Assembly: GCF_019458805.1 (NCBI RefSeq)
Contig: NZ_JAIBOA010000010.1
Location: forward strand, 1 to 64,000
Source: Actinomadura parmotrematis
GTDB lineage: Bacteria; Actinomycetota; Actinomycetes; Streptosporangiales; Streptosporangiaceae
Direction of reading: 5' to 3'
Length of the DNA: 64,000 nt
Under the pieces are notes generated by a model. The model searched no databases and was not told where the DNA came from. It worked only from the letters and a program-made list of their open reading frames with translations. The position numbers were made by a program, and so were the translations under genes. Positions within the stretch are counted from its first letter, which is position 1. Each line of letters opens with the position of its first letter. Shown here in pieces: positions 26,482 to 35,617 of this stretch.

Positions 26482-27333
26482 CTATGGGCGAGCGCCGACG
26501 GCATCCGCGCTCGCGGCGTCCCCGGGCTGCGGCTGCGCAGCACCGCCCGCCGCGCCGGCAACGCTGCCGTGCGTCGTCGCGGTCTCCCGGTCGGGATCCA
26601 GCGGATCCGCGAGGCCACCGGTGGCCGCGTCCAGGGGCCCCTGCGCCAGCCTGGTCACCAGTGGCGGTGACGGCGGCGCGAGGTCGGCGACCTGACGCAG
26701 TCCGGTGAGGATGTCGTCGGGTCGTACGGCAGGAGTGGTGTGCCGCACAACCATGCGAAGTATCGCACAAGGGGCATCCGCCGGCTCCGCGGCTCGCCGC
26801 TCCACCTCCATGGCGGACACGGCGGACCGGGCGTCGAAGCGGCGCCGCCCCTTCTTGGTGAGGCGTTCGACCTCGACGGCGCCGGCGTCCAGGAAGGCGG
26901 ACACGGCCGCGGCGGCGGCGCCCTCGGGCACCCCGTCCAGCCGGATCCGCCACTCGGACGCCTCCAGCCGATCGGCCAGGGCGCTCGGCTTGCCCGCGCC
27001 CGCCGGCACGGCGACGACATCGACGATGTCGAGCCCGTCCGGCAGGGCGGCGTCGAGCTCCTCGCGCACCCGCGCAGGGTCGCGGTGCTCGGTGAGCCCG
27101 AGTTCGAGGTATTCGGCCTCGCTGGCCGTCCCGGTGGCCGCCGCACCCGCGTACGAGATCTTCGGGTGCGGGGAGAATCCGGCACTGAACGCGACGGGGA
27201 TCCCGGCGCGCCGTACGGCGCGTTCCACGGCCCGGGAAATGTCGCGGTGGCTGGTGAACCGCAGCCTGCCGCGCTTCGCGTAGCGAACGCGCAGGCGCTG
27301 AGTCACGGGGGCCGGTGCAGGACCCTCCGGCAT
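26482..27333 (-). CDS. TIGR03936/DUF2344 radical-SAM-associated protein
   Basis: 283 aa. The N-terminal 200 residues match DUF2344: RVRYAKRGRLRFTSHRDISR, AFSAGFSPHPKIS and YLELGLTEHRDPARV. The family is encoded next to, or fused with, a TIGR03960 radical SAM protein, here found at 28785-30707. The Ala/Gly/Pro-rich tail from about residue 235 looks disordered. The pair is presumed to act in an rRNA or tRNA modification not yet assigned. It precedes the RNase E/G gene. Confidence 0.88.
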   Translation of the reverse strand: MPEGPAPAPVTQRLRVRYAKRGRLRFTSHRDISRAVERAVRRAGIPVAFSAGFSPHPKISYAGAAATGTASEAEYLELGLTEHRDPARVREELDAALPDGLDIVDVVAVPAGAGKPSALADRLEASEWRIRLDGVPEGAAAAAVSAFLDAGAVEVERLTKKGRRRFDARSAVSAMEVERRAAEPADAPCAILRMVVRHTTPAVRPDDILTGLRQVADLAPPSPPLVTRLAQGPLDAATGGLADPLDPDRETATTHGSVAGAAGGAAQPQPGDAASADAVGARP

Positions 27334-27611
27334 GGGAGCCAGGGCGCTAGTCCTTCCTACTCGTGCCGAGTCGAAAACGTCTCCCTATAGAGTACGGCCC
27401 CGCGGAGCGCCCCTGACCGGCACGCCGCGCCCCCCGTACTCGCCAGGTCAATCCCGGTGACGCCCGGGGGTGCCCGCCGGTTCGCACCGGCTCCGGGTGT
27501 CAGGGGTAACAACCATCTACCCCTCCGGTCCCTTCCGAACCCGTGAAGATCCCCCCGCGGACCCGGCCGGGCGGCTTGTTGGCAAGCGCCCGGTAAGCCA
27601 GGATCGTCCCT
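27334..27611. other. divergent promoter region
   Basis: 278 bases with no gene. For the plus-strand lipoprotein a TTGTTG -35 (27576-27581) and CAGGAT -10 (27599-27604) are 17 bases apart, and the GTG lies seven bases beyond the -10, suggesting a leaderless mRNA. A GGCTTG/CAAGC inverted repeat overlaps the -35. On the minus strand TACTCTATAGG near 27390 may serve the DUF2344 gene. Confidence 0.4.
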
Positions 27612-28424
27612 GTGAGCCGACCGTCGCGCGTCGCCGCCTGCGCCGTCCTCTGCGCCGGCCTCGCCGCCGCCTGCGGCACGGAGCGCGCCCCCTCGCTGCT
27701 GGACCAGGACACGCTCGTCGCGGGCATCCGCCCCGACCTGCCCGGCCTCGGGCTGCGCCGCGCCGACGGCTCGTTCGAGGGCCTCGACGTGGACGTCGCC
27801 CGCTACGTGGCCGCCGCCCTCGGCAAGCGGGTCGCCTTCATCGGCGTGAAGGCCGCCGACCGCATCCCCGCGCTGCTCGACGGCCGCGCCGACCTCATCC
27901 TCGCGACGCTGTCGGTCACCCCCGAGCGCAAGACCCGGATCGCCTTCGCGGGCCCGTACTACAACTCCTTCCAGGACGTCCTCGTGCGCACGGACGAGCG
28001 GGGCGTGGACGGCGTCCGCGACCTGAAGGGCCGCCGGTTCTGCTCGGTGACCGGCTCGGACACCGCCCAGCGGATGCTCGCCCTGCCGGGCATGACCGCC
28101 CGGATCGTGCCCGCCCCCGACTACGGCCGCTGCACCGCCCTGATCACGTCGCGGAAGGTGGACGCCATCACCACCAACGACGTGATCCTCGCCGGCCTCG
28201 TCCGGCGGACCCCCGGCCTCCGCCTGCTCGGCGCCCGCATCAGCGAGCAGAACACCGGCATCGGCCTGCGCCGCGGCGACCCCGACGGCTGCGAGGCGCT
28301 GAACCGCGCCATCACCCGCATGTACCAGGACGGCACGGCCGCCCGCCTCACCCGCAAGTGGTTCGGCGGCACCGGCCTGGACCGCGACACCGTCGAGGTC
28401 CCCCAGTTCGAGGGCTGCCTGTAG
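27612..28424 (+). CDS. amino-acid-type ABC transporter substrate-binding lipoprotein
   Basis: 270 aa. The N-terminus has a signal peptide ending in the lipobox LAAAC (Cys20), so it is probably anchored outside the membrane. The rest is a periplasmic-binding-protein type 2 fold of the glutamate/polar amino-acid class: DLPGLGLRRADGSFEGLDVD, ATLSVTPERKTRIAFAGPYY and GSDTAQRML. No permease or ATPase is adjacent, so it is an orphan binding protein or a sensor. It splits the DUF2344 gene from its radical SAM partner. Confidence 0.88.
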   Translation: MSRPSRVAACAVLCAGLAAACGTERAPSLLDQDTLVAGIRPDLPGLGLRRADGSFEGLDVDVARYVAAALGKRVAFIGVKAADRIPALLDGRADLILATLSVTPERKTRIAFAGPYYNSFQDVLVRTDERGVDGVRDLKGRRFCSVTGSDTAQRMLALPGMTARIVPAPDYGRCTALITSRKVDAITTNDVILAGLVRRTPGLRLLGARISEQNTGIGLRRGDPDGCEALNRAITRMYQDGTAARLTRKWFGGTGLDRDTVEVPQFEGCL

Positions 28425-28737
28425 GCCCGCGCCCCGGCGAACGCGTGCGGGCCATCGCGCGCACTTCCCCGCGGCCTACCGGAAGCCATTCGCCACGGCT
28501 TACGCCGACGCTTTCCAGCCCTGGCCCGGCGACTCGCCACCCGCGAAATCCCGCAAGATCCTGGACGCCCGGACCCGCGTCCGGCTGCTCCAAGTCCCGC
28601 CCCCTGGCCACCGCTACCGCTCCCCCGCCCCGAGAGCGAACCTCCGAGCCCTCCAAGCCGGCGAACGTTTCACCCGCACCGCGAAGGGGAAATTCGGCGG
28701 CGCGATCATCTCCCTCCACGAACGAATCCGAACGGAA
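28425..28737. other. intergenic region without a recognised gene
   Basis: Between the lipoprotein gene and the radical SAM terminator. Frames can be read through it on both strands, but none gives a recognisable protein or a good start, and no repeat or RNA gene is seen. It could hold decayed coding sequence. Confidence 0.4.
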
Positions 28738-28775
28738 TGAGAAATGGCGCCCCCTGCGCAGGAGGCGCCATTCTC
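28738..28775 (-). terminator. terminator of the radical SAM gene
   Basis: Stem ATGGCGCC (28744-28751) with GGCGCCAT (28764-28771), extended by GAGA/TCTC with one bulged base. It lies ten bases beyond the radical SAM stop on the minus strand and is followed by TCATTCCGTTCGGATTCG. Confidence 0.7.
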
Positions 28776-28784
28776 GGAAACGAC

Positions 28785-30707
28785 TCAGAGGACGTTGAGA
28801 GGGAGCAGCTTCTTGCCGGTCGGGCCGATCTGGATCTCGGTGCCCATGGTGGGGCAGACGCCGCAGTCGTAGCAGGGCGTCCAGCGGCAGTCCTCGACCT
28901 CGGACCCGTCGGTGGCCTCCTGCCAGTCTTGCCAGAGCCACTCGCGGTCCAGGCCGGCGTCCAGGTGGTCCCAGGGCAGGACCTCGACCTCCTCGCGCTC
29001 GCGGACGGTGTACCAGTCGAGGTCGACGGGCTCGCCCGCGAACGCCTTGTCGGCGCAGGCGGTCCAGCGGGCGTAGGAGAAGTGCTCGGTCCAGCCGTCG
29101 AAGCGGCCGCCGTCCTCCCAGACCGCGCGGATGACCTTGCCGACGCGGCGGTCGCCGCGCGACAGCAGGCCCTCGATCACCGACGGCTGGCCGTCGTGGT
29201 AGCGCAGGCCGATGGCGCGGCCGTACTCCTTGTCGCCCCGCAGCTCGTCCTTCAGCATCTTCAGGCGCCGGTCGACGGTCGCGTGGTCGCACTGCGCGGC
29301 CCACTGGAACGGGGTGTGCGGCTTCGGCACGAACCCGCCGATGGAGACCGTGCAGCGGATGTCGCGGCGGCCGGTGGCGTCGCGGCCCGCCTGGATGACG
29401 CGGCGCGCCATCCCCGCGATCGCCATGACGTCCTCGTCCTCCTCGGTCGGCAGCCCGCACATGAAGTACAGCTTCACCTGCCGCCAGCCGTTCTCGTAGG
29501 CGGTGGTGACGGTGCGGATGAGGTCGTCCTCGGACACCATCTTGTTGATGACCTTGCGCATCCGCTCCGAGCCGCCCTCGGGCGCGAAGGTGAGGCCCGA
29601 GCGGCGGCCGCCGCGGGAGAACTCGTTGGCGAGGGTGATGTTGAAGGCGTCCACGCGGGTGGACGGCAGCGACAGCGAGGTGTTGGTGCCCTCGTAGCGG
29701 TCGGCGAGGCCCTTGGCGACCTCGCCGATCTCGCTGTGGTCGGCGCTGGACAGGCTGAGCAGCCCGACCTCGGTGAACCCCGACTCCTTCAGGCCGGTGT
29801 CGACCATCGCGCCGATCGTGGTGATCGACCGCTCCCGCACCGGACGGGTGATCATGCCGGCCTGGCAGAACCGGCAGCCCCGCGTGCAGCCGCGGAAGAT
29901 CTCCACGCTGAACCGCTCGTGCACCGTCTCGGCGAGCGGGACGAGCGGCTTCTTCGGGTACGGCCAGGCGTCCAGGTCCATGACGGTGTGCTTCTCGACC
30001 CGCCACGGCACGCCCGGACGGTTCGGCGCGACCCGCTGGATGCGCCCGTCCGGCAGGTAGGACACGTCGAAGAACTTCGGCACGTACACGCCGCCGGACG
30101 CGGCGAGGCGCAGCAGCAGGCCGTCGCGGCCGTCCGGCTCGCCCTCGGCCTTCCACTCCCGGATCACCTCGGTGATCGCCAGGGCGATCTCCTCGCCGTC
30201 GCCGAGGACGGCGGCGTCCAGGAAGTCGGCGATCGGCTCGGGGTTGAACGCGGCGTGCCCGCCGGCGAGGACGATCGGGTGCCCGTCGGTGCGGTCCCTC
30301 GCCTCCAGCGGGATGCCCGCGAGGTCCAGGGCCGTCAGCAGGTTGGTGTAGCCGAGCTCGGTGGAGAACGAGACGCCGAGCACGTCGAACGCGGCGACCG
30401 GGCGGTGCCCGTCGACGGTGAACTGCGGGATGCCGTGCTCGCGCATCACCGCCTCCATGTCGGGCCACACCGAGTAGGTGCGCTCGGCGAGGGTGCGGTC
30501 GCGCTCGTTGAGGATCTCGTAGAGGATCTGGACGCCCTGGTTCGGCAGCCCGACCTCGTAGGCGTCGGGGTACATCAGCGCCCACCGGACGTCGGCCCCG
30601 TCCCAGTCCTCGACCTGGGAGTTCAGCTCGCCGCCGACGTACTGAATCGGCTTCTGCACGCCGGGCAGCAGCGGCTCCAGGCGCGGGAAGATCGACTCGA
30701 CCGACAT
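28785..30707 (-). CDS. TIGR03960-type B12-binding radical SAM protein
   Basis: 640 aa. N-terminal cobalamin-binding-like domain (to about 200), then the radical SAM cluster motif FRGCTRGCRFCQAG (CxxxCxxC), SAM-binding LSLSSADHSEI and FAPEGGSERMR, and a C-terminal Cys-rich segment (CYDCGVCPTMG). It belongs with the DUF2344 protein at 26482-27333, an RNA-modification-like pair of unknown product. ATG 30707 has a GGAGGA site seven bases upstream; the longer frame running to 31895 is a shadow of rodA. Confidence 0.92.
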   Translation of the reverse strand: MSVESIFPRLEPLLPGVQKPIQYVGGELNSQVEDWDGADVRWALMYPDAYEVGLPNQGVQILYEILNERDRTLAERTYSVWPDMEAVMREHGIPQFTVDGHRPVAAFDVLGVSFSTELGYTNLLTALDLAGIPLEARDRTDGHPIVLAGGHAAFNPEPIADFLDAAVLGDGEEIALAITEVIREWKAEGEPDGRDGLLLRLAASGGVYVPKFFDVSYLPDGRIQRVAPNRPGVPWRVEKHTVMDLDAWPYPKKPLVPLAETVHERFSVEIFRGCTRGCRFCQAGMITRPVRERSITTIGAMVDTGLKESGFTEVGLLSLSSADHSEIGEVAKGLADRYEGTNTSLSLPSTRVDAFNITLANEFSRGGRRSGLTFAPEGGSERMRKVINKMVSEDDLIRTVTTAYENGWRQVKLYFMCGLPTEEDEDVMAIAGMARRVIQAGRDATGRRDIRCTVSIGGFVPKPHTPFQWAAQCDHATVDRRLKMLKDELRGDKEYGRAIGLRYHDGQPSVIEGLLSRGDRRVGKVIRAVWEDGGRFDGWTEHFSYARWTACADKAFAGEPVDLDWYTVREREEVEVLPWDHLDAGLDREWLWQDWQEATDGSEVEDCRWTPCYDCGVCPTMGTEIQIGPTGKKLLPLNVL

Positions 30708-30763
30708 GACGGAGTCCTCCGTGATCAGGTGCGGGGAAGGAGTCCCCACACTACCGCCGCCGC

Positions 30764-31939
30764 TCAGTCGAACGGGCGTCGTCGCACATGGACGGCCTGC
30801 AGCAGCCCGACGGCGATCATCCCGGCGAACGTCGCCGACCCGCCGTAGGACACGAACGGCAGCGGCAGCCCGGTCACCGGCATGATGCCGAGGGTCATGC
30901 CGACGTTCTCGAACGTCTGGAACGCCAGCCAGCAGACGACGCCGGTCGCCACCAGGGTGCCGAACAGGTCGGCGGCCTGGGTGGCGATGCGCAGCCCCCG
31001 CCACATGATCAGGCCGAGCAGCAGGATGATCGCGGCCGAGCCGAGGAAGCCGAGCTCCTCGCCCGAGACGGTGAAGATGAAGTCGGTCTGCTGCTCGGGG
31101 ACGAAGTGCCCGGCGGTCTGCTCGCCGTGGAACAGGCCCTTGCCGAAGCCGCCGCCCGATCCGATCGCGATGCGCGCCTGCTGGGTGTTGTAGCCGGCGC
31201 CGCGCGGGTCGGCCGAGGGGTCCAGGAACGCGGTGAAGCGGGCCAGCTGGTAGGGCTTCAGCAGGCCGAGGGAGAACACCAGGACCGCCGCCAGCACGCC
31301 GCCGCCGGCGAGGCCGGCGAGCCAGCGCTTGCGCGCCCCCGACACCGCGAGCATGCCGAGGACGACCGCGACGAACACCAGCGTGGTGCCGAGGTCGGGC
31401 TGCAGCATGATCAGCGCGGCCGGGACGCCCGCCAGGGCGAGCGCGAGCAGCACGTCCCGGCGGCCCGGCCCGACCTCGCCGTCCCGCGGCTCGCCGAGGA
31501 TCATCGCCAGCAGCACCACCAGGCCGACCTTGGCGAACTCCGACGGCTGCACCTGGAAGCCGCCGCCGATGACGATCCACGAGTGCGACCCGTTGACGGT
31601 GGAGCCGAGCGGCGTCAGCACCGCGATCAGCCCGACGCAGGCCGCGCCGTACAGGATCGGGACGTAGGCGCGCAGCAGCCGGTAGTCGAGGACGGTGACC
31701 AGGCCGCCGAGGCAGAACCCGATCACCAGGTTCAGCACGTTCTTCTTGACGAAGCCCTCGGGGTCGCGGCCCTGGTCGGTGAGGAGCTGGAAGGTCGCCG
31801 ACCGCACCAGCAGCGTCCCGATCACCGACAGGGCGACGACGGCGAGGACCAGCGTCCAGTCCAGCCGCCGCAGCCCCGCCGCGCGGCGCCGCCACCGGGC
31901 GTGCTCCCCGTAGCCGTCGACCGCGCCGATGCCGTTCAC
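30764..31939 (-). CDS. rodA: rod-shape peptidoglycan glycosyltransferase RodA
   Basis: 391 aa SEDS-family glycan polymerase with about ten membrane segments. Conserved parts include GSHSWIVIGGGFQVQPSEFAK, MLQPDLGTTLV and the C-terminal LPLPFVSYGGSA. It polymerises lipid II together with the class B PBP encoded just upstream. The GTG at 31939 overlaps the mrdA stop (GTGA). Last gene of the mreB-mreC-mreD-mrdA-rodA unit; the cell-elongation operon function is established for the family. Confidence 0.96.
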   Translation of the reverse strand: MNGIGAVDGYGEHARWRRRAAGLRRLDWTLVLAVVALSVIGTLLVRSATFQLLTDQGRDPEGFVKKNVLNLVIGFCLGGLVTVLDYRLLRAYVPILYGAACVGLIAVLTPLGSTVNGSHSWIVIGGGFQVQPSEFAKVGLVVLLAMILGEPRDGEVGPGRRDVLLALALAGVPAALIMLQPDLGTTLVFVAVVLGMLAVSGARKRWLAGLAGGGVLAAVLVFSLGLLKPYQLARFTAFLDPSADPRGAGYNTQQARIAIGSGGGFGKGLFHGEQTAGHFVPEQQTDFIFTVSGEELGFLGSAAIILLLGLIMWRGLRIATQAADLFGTLVATGVVCWLAFQTFENVGMTLGIMPVTGLPLPFVSYGGSATFAGMIAVGLLQAVHVRRRPFD

Positions 31940-34011
31940 TTGCCCGCCTTGCCGTCGTAGCTGACCCTCGGCAGGCCGGTCGGCAGCGCGCCGTTCTTCA
32001 GCAGCGCCTTCTTGCCGCCCAGCCCGTACATGGCCTCGTAGATCTGCCGGACGGCCGGGGCGGCGGACGTCGCGCCGGTGCCGCCCTGCGACACCATCAC
32101 CACGACCGCGTACTTCGGCTTCTTCGCCGGGGCGAACGAGGCGAACCAGGAGGTGTCGTCCTTGCCGTAGACCTCCGCGGTGCCGGTCTTGCCGGCCACG
32201 TCGACCTTCTTGAAGTCGAAGCCGTTGAACGCCCCGGCCGCGGTGCCGGACTTGGTGACGCCGGTGAGGCCGCCGCGGATGTAGGCGAGCACCTTCGGGT
32301 CGACCGGCAGCTTCGGCCCGGCCGGCGCGGTGATGCGGCGCACCAGCGACCCGTCGGGGCGGACGACCGCCTGGCCGAGCCGCGGCACGACGAGCCGGCC
32401 GCCGTTGGCGAGGGCCGCGTAGGCGCGGGTGAGCTGGAGGGGGGTGACGAGCACGTCGCCCTGCCCGACCGACAGGTTGGCCGCGTCGCCGGCGCGCCAC
32501 ATGTAGCCCTCGGCGCAGTTCTCGGCGGCGACGGCCTTCAGGTACGCCGCCCGCGTCGGATCGGTCTTGGCGATCTCGGGGTAGCCGTCCTTGGCGCCCT
32601 TGCAGTCGGACTTCTTGGTGGCGTTCCAGTAGTCGCGCTTCCAGGTGCGGTCGGGGATGCGGCCGGCCGTCTCGCTCGGCAGGTCCACGCCGGTGCGCGT
32701 CCCGAAGCCCCACTTGCGGGCCATCTCGACCATCGGGTCGCGCGGGTTCTTCTTCGGCTTGGTGCCGCCGTCGCGCAGCCACTCCTCGTAGGCGAACTTG
32801 TAGAAGATCGTGTCGCAGGACACCACCAGCGCCGTGTGCAGGCTCATGTCGCCGTGGCTCTCGCCCTCGAAGTTGGTGAAGGCGCGGCTGCCGACGTTGT
32901 AGGAGCCGGGGCAGGGGTAGGTGCCCTTGAGGTCGTAGCCGTCGCCGACCGCCGCCGACACCGAGGAGACCTTGAAGGTCGAGCCGGGCGCGAACTGGCC
33001 CTGGGTGGCGCGCGAGATGAGCGGCTGGCCCTTCTTCTTGCCGAGCAGCGCCTCGTACTCGTCCTGGGAGATGCCGCCTGTCCAGATGGAGGGGTCGTAG
33101 GTGGGGTAGCTGGCGAGCGCGACGACGCGGCCGGTCTGCACGTCCATGACGACGGCGGCGCCCGCGTCGGCCTTGTGGCCCTGCTTGCGGGCGCTGCCGA
33201 TGGTGTCGTGCAGCGCCTTCTCGGCGGCGCCCTGCACGCCGGCGTCCAGGCTGGTGACCAGCGACCCGCCGGGGGCGGGCGCCTGCTCCTGCGCGGTGCC
33301 GGTGACGCGGCCCTGGCTGTCGACCAGCACCTTGCGGAAGCCCGGCTCGCCGCGCAGGTCGGTGTCGTAGATCGCCTCCAGGCCGTCGCGGCCGATGAGG
33401 TCGGCGCCGCTGTAGCCGGTGACCTTCAGGCCCTTGCGCCGGTCCAGCTCCTCCTGCGTGATCGGCTGGAGGTAGCCGAGCGCCTGGCCGGCGCTCGCGC
33501 CCGCCGGCTCGGGGTACTCGCGGACCGCCTGCACCTGCGCGGTGACGCCCGGGAAGTCCTCCTGCCGCTCCATGATCTGCAGGGCGCGCTTCGGGTCGAC
33601 CCGGTCGTCGACGGGGATCGGCTGGTAGGGCGAGCCGGGCCAGCAGGGCCGCTGGACGCCGGGGCCGCACAGGCGGATCTTCTTCTCCAGCGCGTCGCGG
33701 GTCGTGCCGAGCGTCGCGGCGAGCCGGGTGAGGACGGCGGCGCCGCGGTCCTTCTGCCGCGCCATGCTGGTGCGGTCGACCGAGACGACGAGGGCGGTGC
33801 GGTTGCGCACGAGCGGGCGGCCCTGGTCGTCCAGGATCAGGCCGCGCACCGCCGGGACGACGATGTCGCGGGTGCGGTTGTCGGCGGCGACCCGCCGGTA
33901 GTGGTCGCCGTCCAGCACCTGCATCGTCCAGAGCCGCCCGAGCAGCACCAGCAGCAGCGCGCCGACCAGCACGTACAGGACGACGAGCCGGAAGTGGGTG
34001 CGGGAGTTCAC
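31936..34011 (-). CDS. mrdA: penicillin-binding protein 2 (class B transpeptidase)
   Basis: 691 aa. One N-terminal membrane anchor, a dimerisation region, then the transpeptidase domain with STFK (serine nucleophile, in APGSTFKVSS), the SxD/SxN position in VVSCDTIFY and KTG in GKTGTAEV. It cross-links the peptidoglycan made by RodA. GTG start 34011 overlaps the mreD stop by four bases; the upstream in-frame extension to 34323 is the mreD shadow. Confidence 0.96.
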   Translation of the reverse strand: MNSRTHFRLVVLYVLVGALLLVLLGRLWTMQVLDGDHYRRVAADNRTRDIVVPAVRGLILDDQGRPLVRNRTALVVSVDRTSMARQKDRGAAVLTRLAATLGTTRDALEKKIRLCGPGVQRPCWPGSPYQPIPVDDRVDPKRALQIMERQEDFPGVTAQVQAVREYPEPAGASAGQALGYLQPITQEELDRRKGLKVTGYSGADLIGRDGLEAIYDTDLRGEPGFRKVLVDSQGRVTGTAQEQAPAPGGSLVTSLDAGVQGAAEKALHDTIGSARKQGHKADAGAAVVMDVQTGRVVALASYPTYDPSIWTGGISQDEYEALLGKKKGQPLISRATQGQFAPGSTFKVSSVSAAVGDGYDLKGTYPCPGSYNVGSRAFTNFEGESHGDMSLHTALVVSCDTIFYKFAYEEWLRDGGTKPKKNPRDPMVEMARKWGFGTRTGVDLPSETAGRIPDRTWKRDYWNATKKSDCKGAKDGYPEIAKTDPTRAAYLKAVAAENCAEGYMWRAGDAANLSVGQGDVLVTPLQLTRAYAALANGGRLVVPRLGQAVVRPDGSLVRRITAPAGPKLPVDPKVLAYIRGGLTGVTKSGTAAGAFNGFDFKKVDVAGKTGTAEVYGKDDTSWFASFAPAKKPKYAVVVMVSQGGTGATSAAPAVRQIYEAMYGLGGKKALLKNGALPTGLPRVSYDGKAGK

Positions 34012-34607
34012 CGGCTCGTCCCCCGCCCCGACATGGCGCGGTAGCGGGCGGCGGGCAGCGAGAACCGGTCGCGGCGGCCGCGGTCGCCCCGGTCGTAGCG
34101 GCGGGTGACGCGCAGCACCGCCCACACCACGAACGGGCTGGCGATCACGTCGTAGAGCACCTGCAGCGGCACCATCCGCGCGACGACCGTGAACGACGCG
34201 CGCGGGTCGCCGAGCATCATGCCGGTCAGCGCGTACAGCACCGTCCCGGCGAGCGCGCCGAGCGCGACGGCGAGGAACGGCACGATCGACTGGCGGTCCA
34301 TCTCGGTGGCGGCGAGCCCGCACACGTACCCGATCAGGCAGTACACCAGCGCGTACCGGCCGATGGTGTGGTCGGCGGGCGGGATGATGTCGGCGGCGAG
34401 GCCCGCGCAGAACCCGGTGACGACGCCGGTCAGCGAGCCGTTGACGAGCGCCAGCGCGACGACGGCGAGCAGCACCAGGTCGGGGGTGACGCCGCCGGGC
34501 AGCGGCAGCCGGTTGGCGACCGACACCTGCAGGACCAGCGCGACGACGATGACGAGCGCCGCCGTCAGGTTGCGGCCGGTCGCCGACGGCTCGGGAGCGT
34601 TCAGCAC
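34008..34607 (-). CDS. mreD: rod shape-determining protein MreD
   Basis: 199 aa with five or six hydrophobic segments (first from about residue 12), the usual MreD layout; the C-terminus is Arg-rich. It links the MreBC scaffold to the wall synthases. GTG 34607 starts one base after the mreC stop. Confidence 0.92.
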   Translation of the reverse strand: MLNAPEPSATGRNLTAALVIVVALVLQVSVANRLPLPGGVTPDLVLLAVVALALVNGSLTGVVTGFCAGLAADIIPPADHTIGRYALVYCLIGYVCGLAATEMDRQSIVPFLAVALGALAGTVLYALTGMMLGDPRASFTVVARMVPLQVLYDVIASPFVVWAVLRVTRRYDRGDRGRRDRFSLPAARYRAMSGRGTSR

Positions 34608-34608
34608 G

Positions 34609-35580
34609 TCAGTCTCCCTTGGCGGGCTTGCCCGAAGGCTTCGGCGACGCCTTGCCCGCCGGCTCGGCGGAGGCGGTGGCGGTGGCCGACGGGGACGGGG
34701 CGGGCTTGGGCGGCAGCACCCCGTCGTGCGGGTCGGACTTCGGCGGCGCCACCACGACCGCGACGACGTCGAGGCTGGTGAACGCCACGAACGGGCGGAC
34801 GTAGGCGGTGCGGGTGAGGCCGCCCTCGGGCCGGTCGATCCGGACGATCTCGCCGATCGGCACGCCCGGCACGTACGGGCGCTCGCCCTGCGAGCCGAGG
34901 GTGACCAGGCGCTGCCCGGCGCGCATCGGCGCGTTGGCGTCCAGGAGCTGGTAGCGCAGCGGGGTCTGCCCGCCGTCGCCGACGCCGCGGCGGCCGCGGC
35001 CCTGCACGATGCCGATCTCCTTGGAGTCCTCCAGCCGGGCGCCGACGGTGGAGGTGAGGTCGGTGGCGAGCAGCACCGTCGCGGTGGTCGGGCCGACGCG
35101 GGTGACGCGGCCGACGAGGCCGTCCGCGCTCATCACCGTCATGTCGGGCTTCACGCCGCTCCGGCCGCCCGCGTTGATGGTGACGGTGTCCTCGAAGCCC
35201 TGCCCGGCCGAGATGACCTGGGCGGCGACGATGCGGTAGCCGCCCATGCCGGCGGTGCCGAGCAGCCGGTCGAGCTGCTGCGCCGAGCCGGCGTCCAGGC
35301 GGCTCGCCCGCAGCTGCTCGCGGAGCTGCTGGTTCTCGCGCTCCAGCCGGTCGGCGCGGCGCCGCTCGCCGGGCGCGTCGGTGATCGCGTCGAAGGTGTT
35401 GCCGACCGGCCGCACCACCGACGCCGACGCGCTCTCCACCGGGCCGAACACCGCGGCGCCGGCGCCGCGCAGCCCGCGGAGCGGCGAGTCGGCGCCGCCC
35501 CGGTAGTCGATCGTGATCATCGCGAGCGCCACAACGAGCAGCACACCGAGGACCGTGCGGGTCCGCCGGGTGTCGTCCAC
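34609..35580 (-). CDS. mreC: rod shape-determining protein MreC
   Basis: 323 aa. N-terminal membrane anchor (VLGVLLVVALAMITI), a coiled coil (DRLERENQQLREQLRASRLD) and two beta-rich domains, followed by a Pro/Ala/Ser/Lys tail. Scaffold protein in the extracytoplasmic space, linking MreB filaments to PBP2. It precedes mreD. Confidence 0.95.
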   Translation of the reverse strand: MDDTRRTRTVLGVLLVVALAMITIDYRGGADSPLRGLRGAGAAVFGPVESASASVVRPVGNTFDAITDAPGERRRADRLERENQQLREQLRASRLDAGSAQQLDRLLGTAGMGGYRIVAAQVISAGQGFEDTVTINAGGRSGVKPDMTVMSADGLVGRVTRVGPTTATVLLATDLTSTVGARLEDSKEIGIVQGRGRRGVGDGGQTPLRYQLLDANAPMRAGQRLVTLGSQGERPYVPGVPIGEIVRIDRPEGGLTRTAYVRPFVAFTSLDVVAVVVAPPKSDPHDGVLPPKPAPSPSATATASAEPAGKASPKPSGKPAKGD

Positions 35581-35617
35581 CCACCGACCTCCCGTTTCCT
35601 GTGAGCGTGGGTGATGG

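Noticed and set aside
23112..26708. 1198-aa plus-strand open frame
   Set aside because: Antisense shadow of the RNase E/G gene; low-complexity Gly/Arg/Val composition.
28425..28737. Possible pseudogene after the lipoprotein gene
   Set aside because: Frames read through but none resembles a known protein or has a credible start.
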